This document shows, piece after piece, positions 20,623 to 28,905 of a stretch of DNA of 33,107 nucleotides. This DNA is from Micavibrio sp. UBA5703. Its GTDB lineage: Bacteria > Pseudomonadota > Alphaproteobacteria > Micavibrionales > Micavibrionaceae. Under the pieces are notes generated by a model that was not told the origin of the DNA, did not search any database, and saw only the letters and a program-made list of their open reading frames with translations. Position 1 is the stretch's first letter, and each line of letters opens with the position of its first letter. The position numbers were made by a program, and so were the translations under genes. The stretch spans positions 1 through 33,107 of the forward strand of contig DIHF01000011.1 in the NCBI GenBank assembly GCA_002420015.1, written 5' to 3'.

Positions 20623-21902
20623 TTTTTTCTGACTTCCCGCCTGTAGAGCCATAACAGCGTGGCGCTGCCCCCCGTTGCGGCGAGCGCGTATCCGGCGGCG
20701 GCACCCGCATTTCCAAACGTGAAGGTCAGGGGCGTGCCGATCAGGATTGTGATTGCGAGGGATACGGCGTGGAATTTGGGGTTGATCTGCGGCCGATTCA
20801 TCGCAAGCGTCCCCAGTTGCAGCGGCGCTCCCAAAAAGACAGGCACTACGCTCAGGCTCACGAGGGCGATAACGGTTCCAAGCCCGGTAAAGGACTCGCC
20901 GTAGACGATCCGCACCAGCAATCCGCCGCCGATAAACATCGCCAGAACAAACAGGCCCGCGACAGGCAGCAGCAGCAGGCAGGCGCGCCGGACCAGACGG
21001 TCCATGGCCGCGACACCTTCTTTAATCCGCGTTTCCATGATTTTCGGGCGGAAGTAATTATTGAACCCCAGGATAAGCGGATTGAGGAGATTGACGAGGC
21101 TGTAGCAGGCGGCAAAAGCCCCGGCCTCCGCCTTGCCGCTGGCGAAATAAACCAGCCACGGATAGGCGTACAGGCTTCCCAGATGGCAGGCGCTGCCCAT
21201 CAGCAGCCAGCGCCCGTAGAGGATATTGTCCTTCGTGTCCTTCAGGACGTTCATTTTTTTGAAATCATAGTCCGTGCGCCGTGCCAAAAGCGTTGCCGCG
21301 CCGCCGATTGTGGCGGCCAAGGCCATTGCGCCAAAGGCCAGTGCGGGGGAAAGCGTCCCGGTCCACCAGAACCCTGCCAGCAGCGCAAACATTAAGGCGC
21401 TGACAAAAATATCCATTTTTAAGGCGTTGATAATATTGAACTCTGCAAAAAACTGGCGGCGGAAGCATTCGCGCACAAACAGGAAGGGAAGGGCGCAGCC
21501 CAAAGCCAGCAGGACGGTATGGAGGCCGGTGTTTTCCGGGCCGCTTGCGGCAATCGGGGCGGCTGCTGCCAGTAATAGAGCGCTTACGCCAGCGAGCAGG
21601 AGGGATTGTATGATCGCGCCGGCACGCAGACCGCCACGGTTTTCCGAAGGGGTGTTGTGAATGTGATATGTGTAAGGCGTTGCCAGAAGCGTATCCTGAA
21701 GGATCAGGGAAAAGATCATAAGGCTGATCCCCAGGCTGAATTCTCCGAATGCCTCAATAGACAGGGCGCGCCCGACGATAACCCCGGTCAGGAAGCTGGA
21801 GCCGCTGTAAACGGCCTGATCGCCCAGCACCATCACAGCATTTTGGGTTTTGGGGTTCGTGAGCAGGCTTTTAATTTTTTTACATAATAAATTGCAAGTC
21901 AT
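20610..21902 (-). CDS. Wzx-like polysaccharide flippase
   Basis: A 430-residue polytopic protein with about 12 hydrophobic segments, of the MOP/Wzx oligosaccharide flippase type. The N-terminal GDQAVYSGSSFLTGVIVGRA with AFGEFSLGISL is typical of these transporters. It should move undecaprenyl-diphosphate-linked repeat units across the inner membrane. It is encoded alone on the minus strand between the wzz-like gene and the large + strand operon, overlapping wzz by 13 nt at the ends. No ribosome site precedes the ATG; an extended -10 lies so close upstream that the mRNA may be nearly leaderless, or the true start may be the Met at residue 24. Confidence 0.85.
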   Translation of the reverse strand: MTCNLLCKKIKSLLTNPKTQNAVMVLGDQAVYSGSSFLTGVIVGRALSIEAFGEFSLGISLMIFSLILQDTLLATPYTYHIHNTPSENRGGLRAGAIIQSLLLAGVSALLLAAAAPIAASGPENTGLHTVLLALGCALPFLFVRECFRRQFFAEFNIINALKMDIFVSALMFALLAGFWWTGTLSPALAFGAMALAATIGGAATLLARRTDYDFKKMNVLKDTKDNILYGRWLLMGSACHLGSLYAYPWLVYFASGKAEAGAFAACYSLVNLLNPLILGFNNYFRPKIMETRIKEGVAAMDRLVRRACLLLLPVAGLFVLAMFIGGGLLVRIVYGESFTGLGTVIALVSLSVVPVFLGAPLQLGTLAMNRPQINPKFHAVSLAITILIGTPLTFTFGNAGAAAGYALAATGGSATLLWLYRREVRKNQEI

Positions 21903-21910
21903 AACAACAA

Positions 21911-21919
21911 CTTATACCA
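21911..21919 (-). promoter_or_regulatory. Possible extended -10 for the flippase gene
   Basis: On the minus strand TGG-TATAAG (21919-21911) matches an extended -10. It ends only about 8 nt before the ATG at 21902, which would give an almost leaderless transcript. There is no convincing -35. Confidence 0.28.
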
Positions 21920-21992
21920 TTTTCCAGTGAAGTCATAACTGTTTCGGGAACAGAAAAGTAACATTATGTCTATGTGCGGTGCAAATAAACCC

Positions 21993-22019
21993 TTGCATTT
22001 TCACCCAAATTATTATAAA
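21993..22019 (+). promoter_or_regulatory. Likely promoter of the dTDP-sugar/glycosyltransferase operon
   Basis: TTGCAT (21993-21998) and TATAAA (22014-22019) are 15 nt apart (a TAAAAG reading gives 17) and lie about 45 nt before the first ATG at 22063. CTGTT-TCGGG-AACAG, a small inverted repeat, lies further upstream near 21940-21955. Confidence 0.4.
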
Positions 22020-22062
22020 AGACAGCGGGCGTGAGTTCTTAAATTATGAAAAAAGGATGCGT

Positions 22063-23094
22063 ATGAAAAAGATAGTTATTACTGGTGGTGCCGGGTTCAT
22101 TGGTTCTCATATCGTAGAGCACTTTGCCGCGACTTATCCGAACGCTGAAATCGTCGTTCTCGACAAGATGACGTACGCAGCCGATATCCGCAATATCTTT
22201 TCACTGATGCGCGAGCCGCGCTTCCAGCTTATCGTAGGGAATATCTGCGATCTGGATACCTGTGTACGTGCCGTAAAAGGGGCCGATCTGGTCATTCACG
22301 CCGCCGCCGAGAGCCATGTCGATAACTCCTTTGGTAACTCCTTTGAATTCACCCAGACCAACGTCGTCGGTACGCACTGCCTGATGGAGGCCTGCCGCCG
22401 CGAAAACGTAGAGCGAATCATTCACGTCAGCACCGACGAGGTCTACGGCGAAGTCATTTCGGGAACTGCGGATGAAAATGCTCTTTTGAAGCCGACGAAT
22501 CCTTATTCCGCTTCAAAGGCGGCTGCTGAAATGATTATCAGCGGTTATCTGCGCTCTTATAAAATTCCTCTGGTCATGGTGCGTGCGAACAACATTTTCG
22601 GCATCCGCCAGTATCCGGAAAAAATCATTCCGAAATTCATGATCTCCATGATGATGGGCAACAAACTGACCCTGCACGGCAGCGGCCAGAACCGCCGCCA
22701 TTATCTTTCGGCATGGGATTTCGCCGAGGCGCTGGAGATGCTCGCCAAGTTCGGCGAGATCGGCCGCTGCTACAATATCGGCACGGTCGAAGAGTACACG
22801 AATTTCCAGATGGCGCAGATGATATCCTCCATCTTCGGTCTGAGTGTGGATGAAACTGTAACCTACGTTGCCGACAGGCCTTTCAACGACTTCCGCTATG
22901 CCGTTGAGTGGAGCCAGATCGCGGCGCTGGGCTGGAAACCGAAGCGTTCTTTGCGTGATGAGCTTCCTGTTCTTGCGCGCTGGTATGCGGAAAATATTTC
23001 GCGCTATGCCGCGCCGTCGAAAGTAATTCGTAAGCCTGTTTATGACACGGTTGGTACGTTCGACGACGAAGCGGTGGTAGCCGCCGCCGAGTAG
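22063..23094 (+). CDS. TGDS-like nucleotide-sugar 4,6-dehydratase (RmlB paralogue)
   Basis: A 343-residue extended SDR enzyme. The start is placed at the ATG at 22063, just after AAAAGGA; the frame is open further upstream. It has the NAD-binding GGAGFIGSH (8-16), the active-site triad region STDEVYG with T124, D125 and E126, and Y148-x3-K152 (YSASK). These are the residues of 4,6-dehydratases. The stretch NIFGIRQYPEKIIPKFM resembles the animal TGDS subgroup more than the classic RmlB, which is also present in this operon (23682-24749). It should dehydrate a dTDP- or UDP-hexose; substrate unknown. It is first in the operon, nine bases before rmlC. Confidence 0.85.
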   Translation: MKKIVITGGAGFIGSHIVEHFAATYPNAEIVVLDKMTYAADIRNIFSLMREPRFQLIVGNICDLDTCVRAVKGADLVIHAAAESHVDNSFGNSFEFTQTNVVGTHCLMEACRRENVERIIHVSTDEVYGEVISGTADENALLKPTNPYSASKAAAEMIISGYLRSYKIPLVMVRANNIFGIRQYPEKIIPKFMISMMMGNKLTLHGSGQNRRHYLSAWDFAEALEMLAKFGEIGRCYNIGTVEEYTNFQMAQMISSIFGLSVDETVTYVADRPFNDFRYAVEWSQIAALGWKPKRSLRDELPVLARWYAENISRYAAPSKVIRKPVYDTVGTFDDEAVVAAAE

Positions 23095-23103
23095 GGGGAT
23101 GGC

Positions 23104-23685
23104 ATGGAAATTATCCCGCAGGCAATTCCCGACGTCCTGTTGATCAGGCCGCGCAAGTTCGAGGACGCGCGCGGCTATTTCAGCGAGACGTTCAGCGCTC
23201 CCGCCGCCGCGAAAGCCGGTCTTCCTGAAAATTACATACAGGATAACTTATCCCTCTCCCGGAAGATCGGGACCATTCGCGGTCTGCATTTTCAGACACC
23301 TCCATTCGCACAGGCAAAACTTGTACGTGTAATACGCGGGCGTATTCTGGATGTCGCGGTCGATCTCAGAAAAGGGTCGCCGCATTACGGACAGCATATT
23401 GCAGTTGAATTGTCCGGCTCCACGCTGGATCAGTTGTTTATTCCCGAAGGCTTTGCGCACGGGTTTTGCACGCTGGAAGACGATACGGAAGTTTTCTACA
23501 AGGTGACGGCGCCGTATGCCCCCGCCAACGATGCCGGGATTATCTGGAACGATCCGGATCTTGGGATCAAGTGGCCGGTAAGCGCACAGGACGCGGTTCT
23601 GTCGGATAAAGATGCCAAGCATCCGCTTTTTAAGGATATGCCGCAGGTATTTACCTACGAACAAAAGGAAAGGAAGTCGGCATGA
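23104..23685 (+). CDS. rmlC: dTDP-4-dehydrorhamnose 3,5-epimerase
   Basis: A 193-residue cupin epimerase, third step of dTDP-L-rhamnose synthesis. The conserved EDARGYFSETF is at 20-30. The catalytic H62 is in TIRGLHFQ, K72 in AQAKLVRV, and the C-terminal half carries IPEGFAHGFCTLEDDTEVFY. Length is as usual. The stop overlaps the rmlB ATG by four bases (ATGA). The GGGGAT before the ATG serves as ribosome site. Confidence 0.96.
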   Translation: MEIIPQAIPDVLLIRPRKFEDARGYFSETFSAPAAAKAGLPENYIQDNLSLSRKIGTIRGLHFQTPPFAQAKLVRVIRGRILDVAVDLRKGSPHYGQHIAVELSGSTLDQLFIPEGFAHGFCTLEDDTEVFYKVTAPYAPANDAGIIWNDPDLGIKWPVSAQDAVLSDKDAKHPLFKDMPQVFTYEQKERKSA

Positions 23686-24749
23686 AAATCATCGTAACGG
23701 GTGGGGCGGGATTTATCGGTTCGGCGCTTTGCCGCTATCTGATCGGCAACACGCCGAGCACGGTTTTGAACATCGACAAGCTGACCTATGCGGCCAATCT
23801 GGAATCCCTGAAAGAAATTGCGAACAACGAGCGCTACAGTTTCAGCCAGACGGATATCTGCGATGATGCCGCTATCAAGTCTATTTTTGAATCGTTTCGC
23901 CCGGATGCGGTTATTCACCTGGCCGCTGAGTCACATGTCGACCGTTCAATCGACGGTCCCGGTGCGTTTGTTCATACCAACGTGGTCGGCACATATACGC
24001 TTTTAAATGCCGCACGCGGATACTGGCAGACTCTGGCCCCGGCGGAAAAAGAAAAATTCCGCTTCGTCAACGTGTCGACCGACGAGGTTTACGGCTCCCT
24101 CGGCGATGAAGGGCTGTTCACGGAAACGACGCCGTATCAGCCGAACTCGCCCTATTCGGCCAGCAAGGCCTCCGCAGACCATCTGGCGCGCGCGTGGTTT
24201 CACACCTACGGGATGCCGGTGATGACGACCAACTGTTCCAACAATTACGGCCCCTGCCAATTTCCGGAGAAGCTGATTCCGCTGACGATTTTGAATGCGC
24301 TGGAAGGTAAGCCGTTGCCGGTTTACGGCACGGGCGAAAATATACGCGACTGGCTGTTCGTGGACGATCACGCGCGTGCTTTGTGGACGGTCCTGCAAAA
24401 GGGCCGCCCCGGCGAGGTCTACAATATCGGCGGCAACAGCGAGAAAAAGAATATCGAGGTTGTGCGTGCGATTTGCGCAATTCTGGATAAGCTTGCGCCG
24501 CCGCTTGAAGGCGGAAAGCCGCGTGAATCGCTTATCACTTTCGTAACTGATCGCCCCGGCCACGACCAGCGCTATGCAATTGACGCTTCCAAGATCAAGG
24601 GCGAACTTGGCTGGACGCCGCAGGAAACATTTGAAACGGGCCTCAAGCGCACCGTCGAATGGTATCTGGGGAATGAAGCCTGGTGGCAACCGCTGCGTGA
24701 CCGCACCTATAAGGGAGAGCGGCTGGGACTGAACCAGAAGGTGGCGTGA
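23682..24749 (+). CDS. rmlB: dTDP-glucose 4,6-dehydratase
   Basis: A 355-residue RmlB, second step of dTDP-rhamnose synthesis. The NAD site is TGGAGFIGSAL (6-16). T133, D134 and E135 (VSTDEVYGSLG) and Y158-x3-K162 (YSASK) are the catalytic set. The substrate-binding TNCSNNYGPCQFPEKLIPL and the C-terminal DRPGHDQRYAIDASKIKGEL are RmlB hallmarks and mark this as the canonical enzyme rather than the paralogue at the operon head. It overlaps rmlC and abuts rmlD. Confidence 0.96.
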   Translation: MKIIVTGGAGFIGSALCRYLIGNTPSTVLNIDKLTYAANLESLKEIANNERYSFSQTDICDDAAIKSIFESFRPDAVIHLAAESHVDRSIDGPGAFVHTNVVGTYTLLNAARGYWQTLAPAEKEKFRFVNVSTDEVYGSLGDEGLFTETTPYQPNSPYSASKASADHLARAWFHTYGMPVMTTNCSNNYGPCQFPEKLIPLTILNALEGKPLPVYGTGENIRDWLFVDDHARALWTVLQKGRPGEVYNIGGNSEKKNIEVVRAICAILDKLAPPLEGGKPRESLITFVTDRPGHDQRYAIDASKIKGELGWTPQETFETGLKRTVEWYLGNEAWWQPLRDRTYKGERLGLNQKVA

Positions 24750-25639
24750 TGAAGGGTGACGTCCTTGTATTCGGCCGTACGGGACAGGTAGCTCAGGCTC
24801 TGGCTGCGAAAGCGCCGCGCACGTGGGTTTTTGCTGGGCGCGAGCAAGCCGATCTGACCGACGAAGCGGCGCTAAAGAAACTCATTGATAGCAAGAATTG
24901 GAATGCGGTTGTCAATGCGGCGGCTTATACGGCTGTCGACCGCGCCGAAAGCGAACAGGAACTTGCGCACGCGGTGAATGCGAACGCGCCGGGCGCTATG
25001 GCGCGGGCCTGCGCTGAAAACAATATTCCCTTCGTTCACATTTCTACGGATTATGTTTTCGACGGCAACGGTGACCGTCCCTACACGGAAAACGATCCCA
25101 TCAATCCCCTGAGCATCTATGGCAAAACAAAGGCCGATGGCGAAAAGGCCGTGATGGATGCGGGCGGGCGCGCCGTTATTCTTCGTACATCGTGGGTTTA
25201 CGCGCCCGAAGGCAAGAACTTCGTCAATACGATGCTGAAACTTGGGCAGGAGCGCGAGGAATTGCGCATCGTCAGCGACCAGAAGGGCGCGCCGACCAGC
25301 GCTGCGGATATCGCAGATGGAATCATGAGCATCCTTTCGCGTTTTGACGCGGGCGGGATCTTTCACATGACGGCGGGCGGCTCGACAACATGGCATGGGT
25401 TCGCAACGGAGATATTCCGCATCGCCCGCGAAAAAGGTTTAAAAACACCAGGGCGCGTTATTCCCATCACAACGGCGGAATATCCGACCCCGGCCAAGCG
25501 CCCGCTCAATTCACGGCTTGATTGCAGCAAGCTGGAAAAGGTATATGGTGTTGCGCTTCCCTCCTGGCAGGAGGGTCTGGCCGTCTGTATGGATTCACTT
25601 TTTCCTTCAACAATAAACAAAAAAGAGGTGGTGTCATGA
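24749..25639 (+). CDS. rmlD: dTDP-4-dehydrorhamnose reductase
   Basis: A 296-residue SDR reductase that makes dTDP-L-rhamnose. Features are a modified Rossmann start (VFGRTGQVAQALA), VVNAAAYTAVDRAES, ISTDYVFDG, and the catalytic Y124-x3-K128 (YGKTK). The C-terminal TAEYPTPAKRPLNSRLDCSK is diagnostic of RmlD. Two starts are possible: ATG at 24749, sharing one base with the rmlB stop (TGATG), or GTG one codon upstream. AGAAGG precedes both. The stop overlaps rmlA as ATGA. Confidence 0.95.
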   Translation: MKGDVLVFGRTGQVAQALAAKAPRTWVFAGREQADLTDEAALKKLIDSKNWNAVVNAAAYTAVDRAESEQELAHAVNANAPGAMARACAENNIPFVHISTDYVFDGNGDRPYTENDPINPLSIYGKTKADGEKAVMDAGGRAVILRTSWVYAPEGKNFVNTMLKLGQEREELRIVSDQKGAPTSAADIADGIMSILSRFDAGGIFHMTAGGSTTWHGFATEIFRIAREKGLKTPGRVIPITTAEYPTPAKRPLNSRLDCSKLEKVYGVALPSWQEGLAVCMDSLFPSTINKKEVVS

Positions 25640-26508
25640 AGGGTATTATTCTTGCCGGGGGAACCGGCACGAGGCTTCATCCCGTTACAAAGTCGATAAG
25701 TAAACAACTTCTTCCTGTCTACGACAAGCCGATGATTTATTATCCATTATCCGTGCTGATGCTGGCGGGGATCAGGGACGTTTTGATTATCACGACGCCG
25801 CATGAACAGGCGTTGTTTCAGGCGCTTTTGCAGGACGGGTCGCAGTGGGGTATTAATCTTTCCTATGCCGTGCAGCCTTCGCCGGACGGGCTGGCGCAGG
25901 CGTTTATCATTGGCCGGGAATTTGTAGGTAACGACACTGCGGCCCTTGTTCTCGGCGACAACCTTTTCTTCGGCCACGGTTTCAGCGAACAACTGGAGGA
26001 AGCGGCGCAGGAGAAAGAGGGCGCAACAGTATTCGCCTATTATGTCGGCGATCCTGAGCGTTATGGCGTTGTGGCTTTCGATGAAAAAGGCATTGCAACC
26101 AGCATCGAAGAAAAGCCCGCCAAGCCGAAATCGAACTGGGCGGTGACGGGGCTTTATTTCTACGACAACAGCGTGCTCGACCTTGCGGCATCCCTGAAGC
26201 CTTCGGCGCGCGGGGAATTGGAGATCACGGATCTTAACCGCCTTTATATGGAGCAGAAAAAGCTGAAAGTGAAAAAGCTCGGGCGCGGTTATGCGTGGCT
26301 GGATACAGGCACGCACAGGAGCCTTCTGGAGGCAGGGAATTTCATTCAGACGCTTCAGGACCGTCAGGGGCTTCAGATCGCTTGTCTTGAAGAGATTGCC
26401 TTCACCAAGGGCTTTATCGATAAGGCTATATTGCAGAAAAATGCCGAAGCGCTGGGCAAAAGCAGCTATGGTGCCTATCTGCGTACGCTCGTGGAACAAC
26501 AAAGATGA
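25636..26508 (+). CDS. rmlA: Glucose-1-phosphate thymidylyltransferase
   Basis: A 290-residue nucleotidyltransferase that makes dTDP-glucose, the first step of the rhamnose pathway. The signature GGTGTRLHPVTKSISKQLLP is at residues 8-27, followed by DKPMIYYPLSVLMLAGI. The LGDNLFFGHG segment contributes the metal Asp, and EEKPAKPKSNWAVTGLYFYD and WLDTGTHRSLLEA are typical. The start is set at the ATG overlapping the rmlD stop, with AAAGAGGTG as a strong ribosome site. The frame is open upstream but that part is not RmlA-like. Being last of the four, its order (C-B-D-A) differs from the common B-D-A-C. Confidence 0.96.
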   Translation: MKGIILAGGTGTRLHPVTKSISKQLLPVYDKPMIYYPLSVLMLAGIRDVLIITTPHEQALFQALLQDGSQWGINLSYAVQPSPDGLAQAFIIGREFVGNDTAALVLGDNLFFGHGFSEQLEEAAQEKEGATVFAYYVGDPERYGVVAFDEKGIATSIEEKPAKPKSNWAVTGLYFYDNSVLDLAASLKPSARGELEITDLNRLYMEQKKLKVKKLGRGYAWLDTGTHRSLLEAGNFIQTLQDRQGLQIACLEEIAFTKGFIDKAILQKNAEALGKSSYGAYLRTLVEQQR

Positions 26509-27155
26509 GAGTGGAAATGGCTACAAATTATGATTTCCCTATCGTCGGGTGGCAGGCAGCGGCCAAGCGCTTGATGGATATCGGCGTTGCCTTGACGGCG
26601 CTCTTGGTTTTCCTGCCGGTTTTTGTTGCCGTGCCGTTGCTGATAAAACTGGAAGACCCCAAGGGGCCCGTTTTTTTTCGCCAGAAACGCTATGGGCAGG
26701 GCGGTGTCCTGTTTGACTGCTTCAAGTTCAGGAGCATGTATCAGGACAAAACGCTGACGGGGGAAATAAAGCTTACCGAGCGCGATGATCCCCGCGTCAT
26801 GAAAATCGGGAATTTCATCCGCCGTACGAGCCTTGACGAGTTGCCGCAGTTTATCAACGTTCTGAAGGGCGATATGTCCGTCGTCGGGCCGCGCCCGCAT
26901 CCGCCGGGCGTAAAGGCTGGCGAGCGCCGTTACGAAGACGTGGTTCCCGGATTTATGGCGCGTTATGCCGTCAAGCCCGGCCTGACCGGGTGGGCGCAGG
27001 TCAATGGCTGGCGCGGGAATACTTTTACCGAAGACGATATAAAAGGCCGATTTGATTGCGATATGTATTATATTGGCAACTGGTCGCTCTGGATGGATAT
27101 CGTCATTGTGCTGCGTACGCTTGTTAACGGGTTTACGGGGAAGAACGCATTCTGA
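26505..27155 (+). CDS. Priming polyprenyl-phosphate sugar-1-phosphate transferase
   Basis: A 216-residue member of the bacterial sugar transferase family (PF02397), the small monotopic kind like PglC or the catalytic half of WbaP/WcaJ. It has the membrane-entering helix (KRLMDIGVALTALLVFLPVF, 21-40), the DCFKFRSM basic stretch, catalytic D111-E112 (RTSLDELPQF) and VVGPRPHPPG, then KPGLTGWAQVNGWRG. It should load the first sugar-1-phosphate onto undecaprenyl phosphate. It overlaps rmlA by ATGA. An ATG four codons later, close behind TGGAA, is an alternative start. Confidence 0.92.
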   Translation: MRVEMATNYDFPIVGWQAAAKRLMDIGVALTALLVFLPVFVAVPLLIKLEDPKGPVFFRQKRYGQGGVLFDCFKFRSMYQDKTLTGEIKLTERDDPRVMKIGNFIRRTSLDELPQFINVLKGDMSVVGPRPHPPGVKAGERRYEDVVPGFMARYAVKPGLTGWAQVNGWRGNTFTEDDIKGRFDCDMYYIGNWSLWMDIVIVLRTLVNGFTGKNAF

Positions 27156-27164
27156 GGCACAACA

Positions 27165-28085
27165 ATGAAAAGCGCTCTGATTATACCGACACTGAATGCC
27201 ATGCCATGGCTGGCCCGTTTGTTGCCGGCGTTGAGGGCGCTCGATCCCCAGCCGGGTAAAATCCTTTTCATCGATTCATCGTCAACGGATGGGACCGGAA
27301 AAGCCATTACGGAGGCAGGGTTTGACCTGCATACCATCCGCCGGGAAGAGTTCGGTCATGGTCGCACGCGCAATCTGGGCGCAAGGCTGTGCGCGGATGC
27401 GGAGGTCTTGATTTATCTGACGCAGGATGCTTTGCCCGCCGGGACTGATCTCGTAGGTAAAATTCTGGCGCAGTTTGAAGATTCTTCCGTGGCGATTGTT
27501 TGCGGACGCCAGTTGCCGCACGAGGATGCCAACCCTGCAGCACGCTATGCCCGTTTGTGCAATTATCCGCCTGTCGGCCACCGCACCACGGCGGCCGATA
27601 TTCCGGTGCGCGGTATCAAGGCGCTGTTTTGCTCCAATTCCTTTGCGGCTTACCGTGCCGAGGCTTTGAAAAAAGCGGGGTGGTTCCCCGAGGAATTGCC
27701 AATGGGTGAGGATCTGGCCGTAACGGGTCGTATTCTCGATGCCGGATATACAAGCATTTATCTGCCCGAAGCTGCCGTCTACCACAGCCATAATTACAGC
27801 GCGGCTGAGGAATTTCGGCGTTACTTCGATATCGGGGCGCTGCTGCGTGTCGATCCGTGGTTACGCGCAAGAACGTTGAAGTCAGGCGGGGCGGGGCTGC
27901 GTTTTGTCGTTGGTGAAGTTAAATACATGCTCCGCGAAGGGCATCTGCTGGATATTCCCGGCATCGTTCCCCGGACAGCGGCGAAATATATCGGGTTCCA
28001 GCTTGGTCGCCGTTACGACAGGCTGCCCAAGGCGCTCCTCAAGCGTTGTAGCATGCATAAATATTACTGGGGAGAAGCGGCATGA
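27165..28085 (+). CDS. GT2 glycosyltransferase, rhamnosyltransferase-like
   Basis: A 306-residue family 2 glycosyltransferase. The GT-A fold opens with ALIIPTLNAMPWLARLLPAL and IDSSSTDGT. The FGHGRTRNLGA and YLTQDALPAG stretches, with QDA as the DxD-like site, are recurrent in rhamnosyltransferases. EELPMGEDLAVTGRIL supplies the acceptor-side ED. This suggests it uses dTDP-rhamnose from the adjacent rml genes; that is inferred. No membrane helix is obvious. The stop overlaps the next gene by four bases. Confidence 0.88.
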   Translation: MKSALIIPTLNAMPWLARLLPALRALDPQPGKILFIDSSSTDGTGKAITEAGFDLHTIRREEFGHGRTRNLGARLCADAEVLIYLTQDALPAGTDLVGKILAQFEDSSVAIVCGRQLPHEDANPAARYARLCNYPPVGHRTTAADIPVRGIKALFCSNSFAAYRAEALKKAGWFPEELPMGEDLAVTGRILDAGYTSIYLPEAAVYHSHNYSAAEEFRRYFDIGALLRVDPWLRARTLKSGGAGLRFVVGEVKYMLREGHLLDIPGIVPRTAAKYIGFQLGRRYDRLPKALLKRCSMHKYYWGEAA

Positions 28086-28903
28086 GCGTCGTGGTTGTGG
28101 GAAGATCGAGCTTCATGGCGGAGGAGGTCCGCAAGAAAGCGCCACGGGAGTGGCTTTTTCTTTCCCACAAGGAAGCAATCGAAAATACCGCATGGGCAGA
28201 TAAGGCGCGTTGTATCATTAACTTTGCTTTCGATCCGAAACTCCGCACCGAAGGGTATAATGAACCGGGTGATATCGATTCACGTCTTGCGCGTTTAATT
28301 AAAAATTCTTCCAGTCATTACATTATGCTCAGTTCCCGCATGGCCTACGGCCCTTCCGTTCATGCGGATCGCGGTATGCGGGAAGGCGATCCCGCAAGCC
28401 CTGTCAATCCCTACGGCAATTCCAAACTGAAAGTCGAAAAATCGCTTCTGGAGATATTGGGCGCGGAACGCCTGACGGTATTACGTATGTCCAATGTGTT
28501 CGGTTTCGAGCCGGGCCGTCGTTCGTTTCTCGGCATGGCGCAGACGCGCCTCGCAGAGGAGGGGAAGATCGTCTACGACATGAGCCCGCTTGTCAGCCGT
28601 GACTTTATTCCCGTCTGGCGGGTAGCCGATGCGCTTTTTAAAATTGCCGCAGCGCCATCTCCGGGCGTTTATAACCTCGGCGCGGGGTTTGGCATTCAAA
28701 CAGGACTGATCGCCGAATGGCTGATCGAAGGTTATGGCGCGGGCGAGCTTCATGTTAACAAATTCTCTCAAGCCGATGCGTTCTGGCTGGATATGACGAA
28801 AGCCCGAAGGACTTTTGGCCTTGAAGCTTTTACTGTCGAAGATTTGCGCACCGACTTTCTTGAGTGTGGCCGTATGCTGAAGTCATGGAAGAAGGCGGCG
28901 TGA
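28082..28903 (+). CDS. SDR-family NAD-dependent epimerase/dehydratase-like protein with altered Rossmann motif
   Basis: A 273-residue protein of the extended SDR type. The dinucleotide-binding motif is unusual: MSVVVVGRSSFMAEEV keeps only the first Gly of GxxGxxG. The catalytic set looks intact with S84/S85 (MLSSRMAYGP) and Y111-x3-K115 (NPYGNSKLK). The remainder has LRMSNVFGFEPG, SRDFIPVWRVADAL and GVYNLGAG, the usual sugar-epimerase landmarks. It may be a cofactor-poor or noncatalytic relative, or use a different cofactor mode. It sits between the two GT2 genes, overlapping the first by ATGA, so a role in a nucleotide-sugar step for this polymer is likely but the reaction is unknown. Confidence 0.78.
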   Translation: MSVVVVGRSSFMAEEVRKKAPREWLFLSHKEAIENTAWADKARCIINFAFDPKLRTEGYNEPGDIDSRLARLIKNSSSHYIMLSSRMAYGPSVHADRGMREGDPASPVNPYGNSKLKVEKSLLEILGAERLTVLRMSNVFGFEPGRRSFLGMAQTRLAEEGKIVYDMSPLVSRDFIPVWRVADALFKIAAAPSPGVYNLGAGFGIQTGLIAEWLIEGYGAGELHVNKFSQADAFWLDMTKARRTFGLEAFTVEDLRTDFLECGRMLKSWKKAA

Positions 28904-28905
28904 CG

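Noticed and set aside
24003..24689. 228-codon minus-strand open frame
   Set aside because: Antisense of rmlB, whose catalytic motifs are all in the plus frame.
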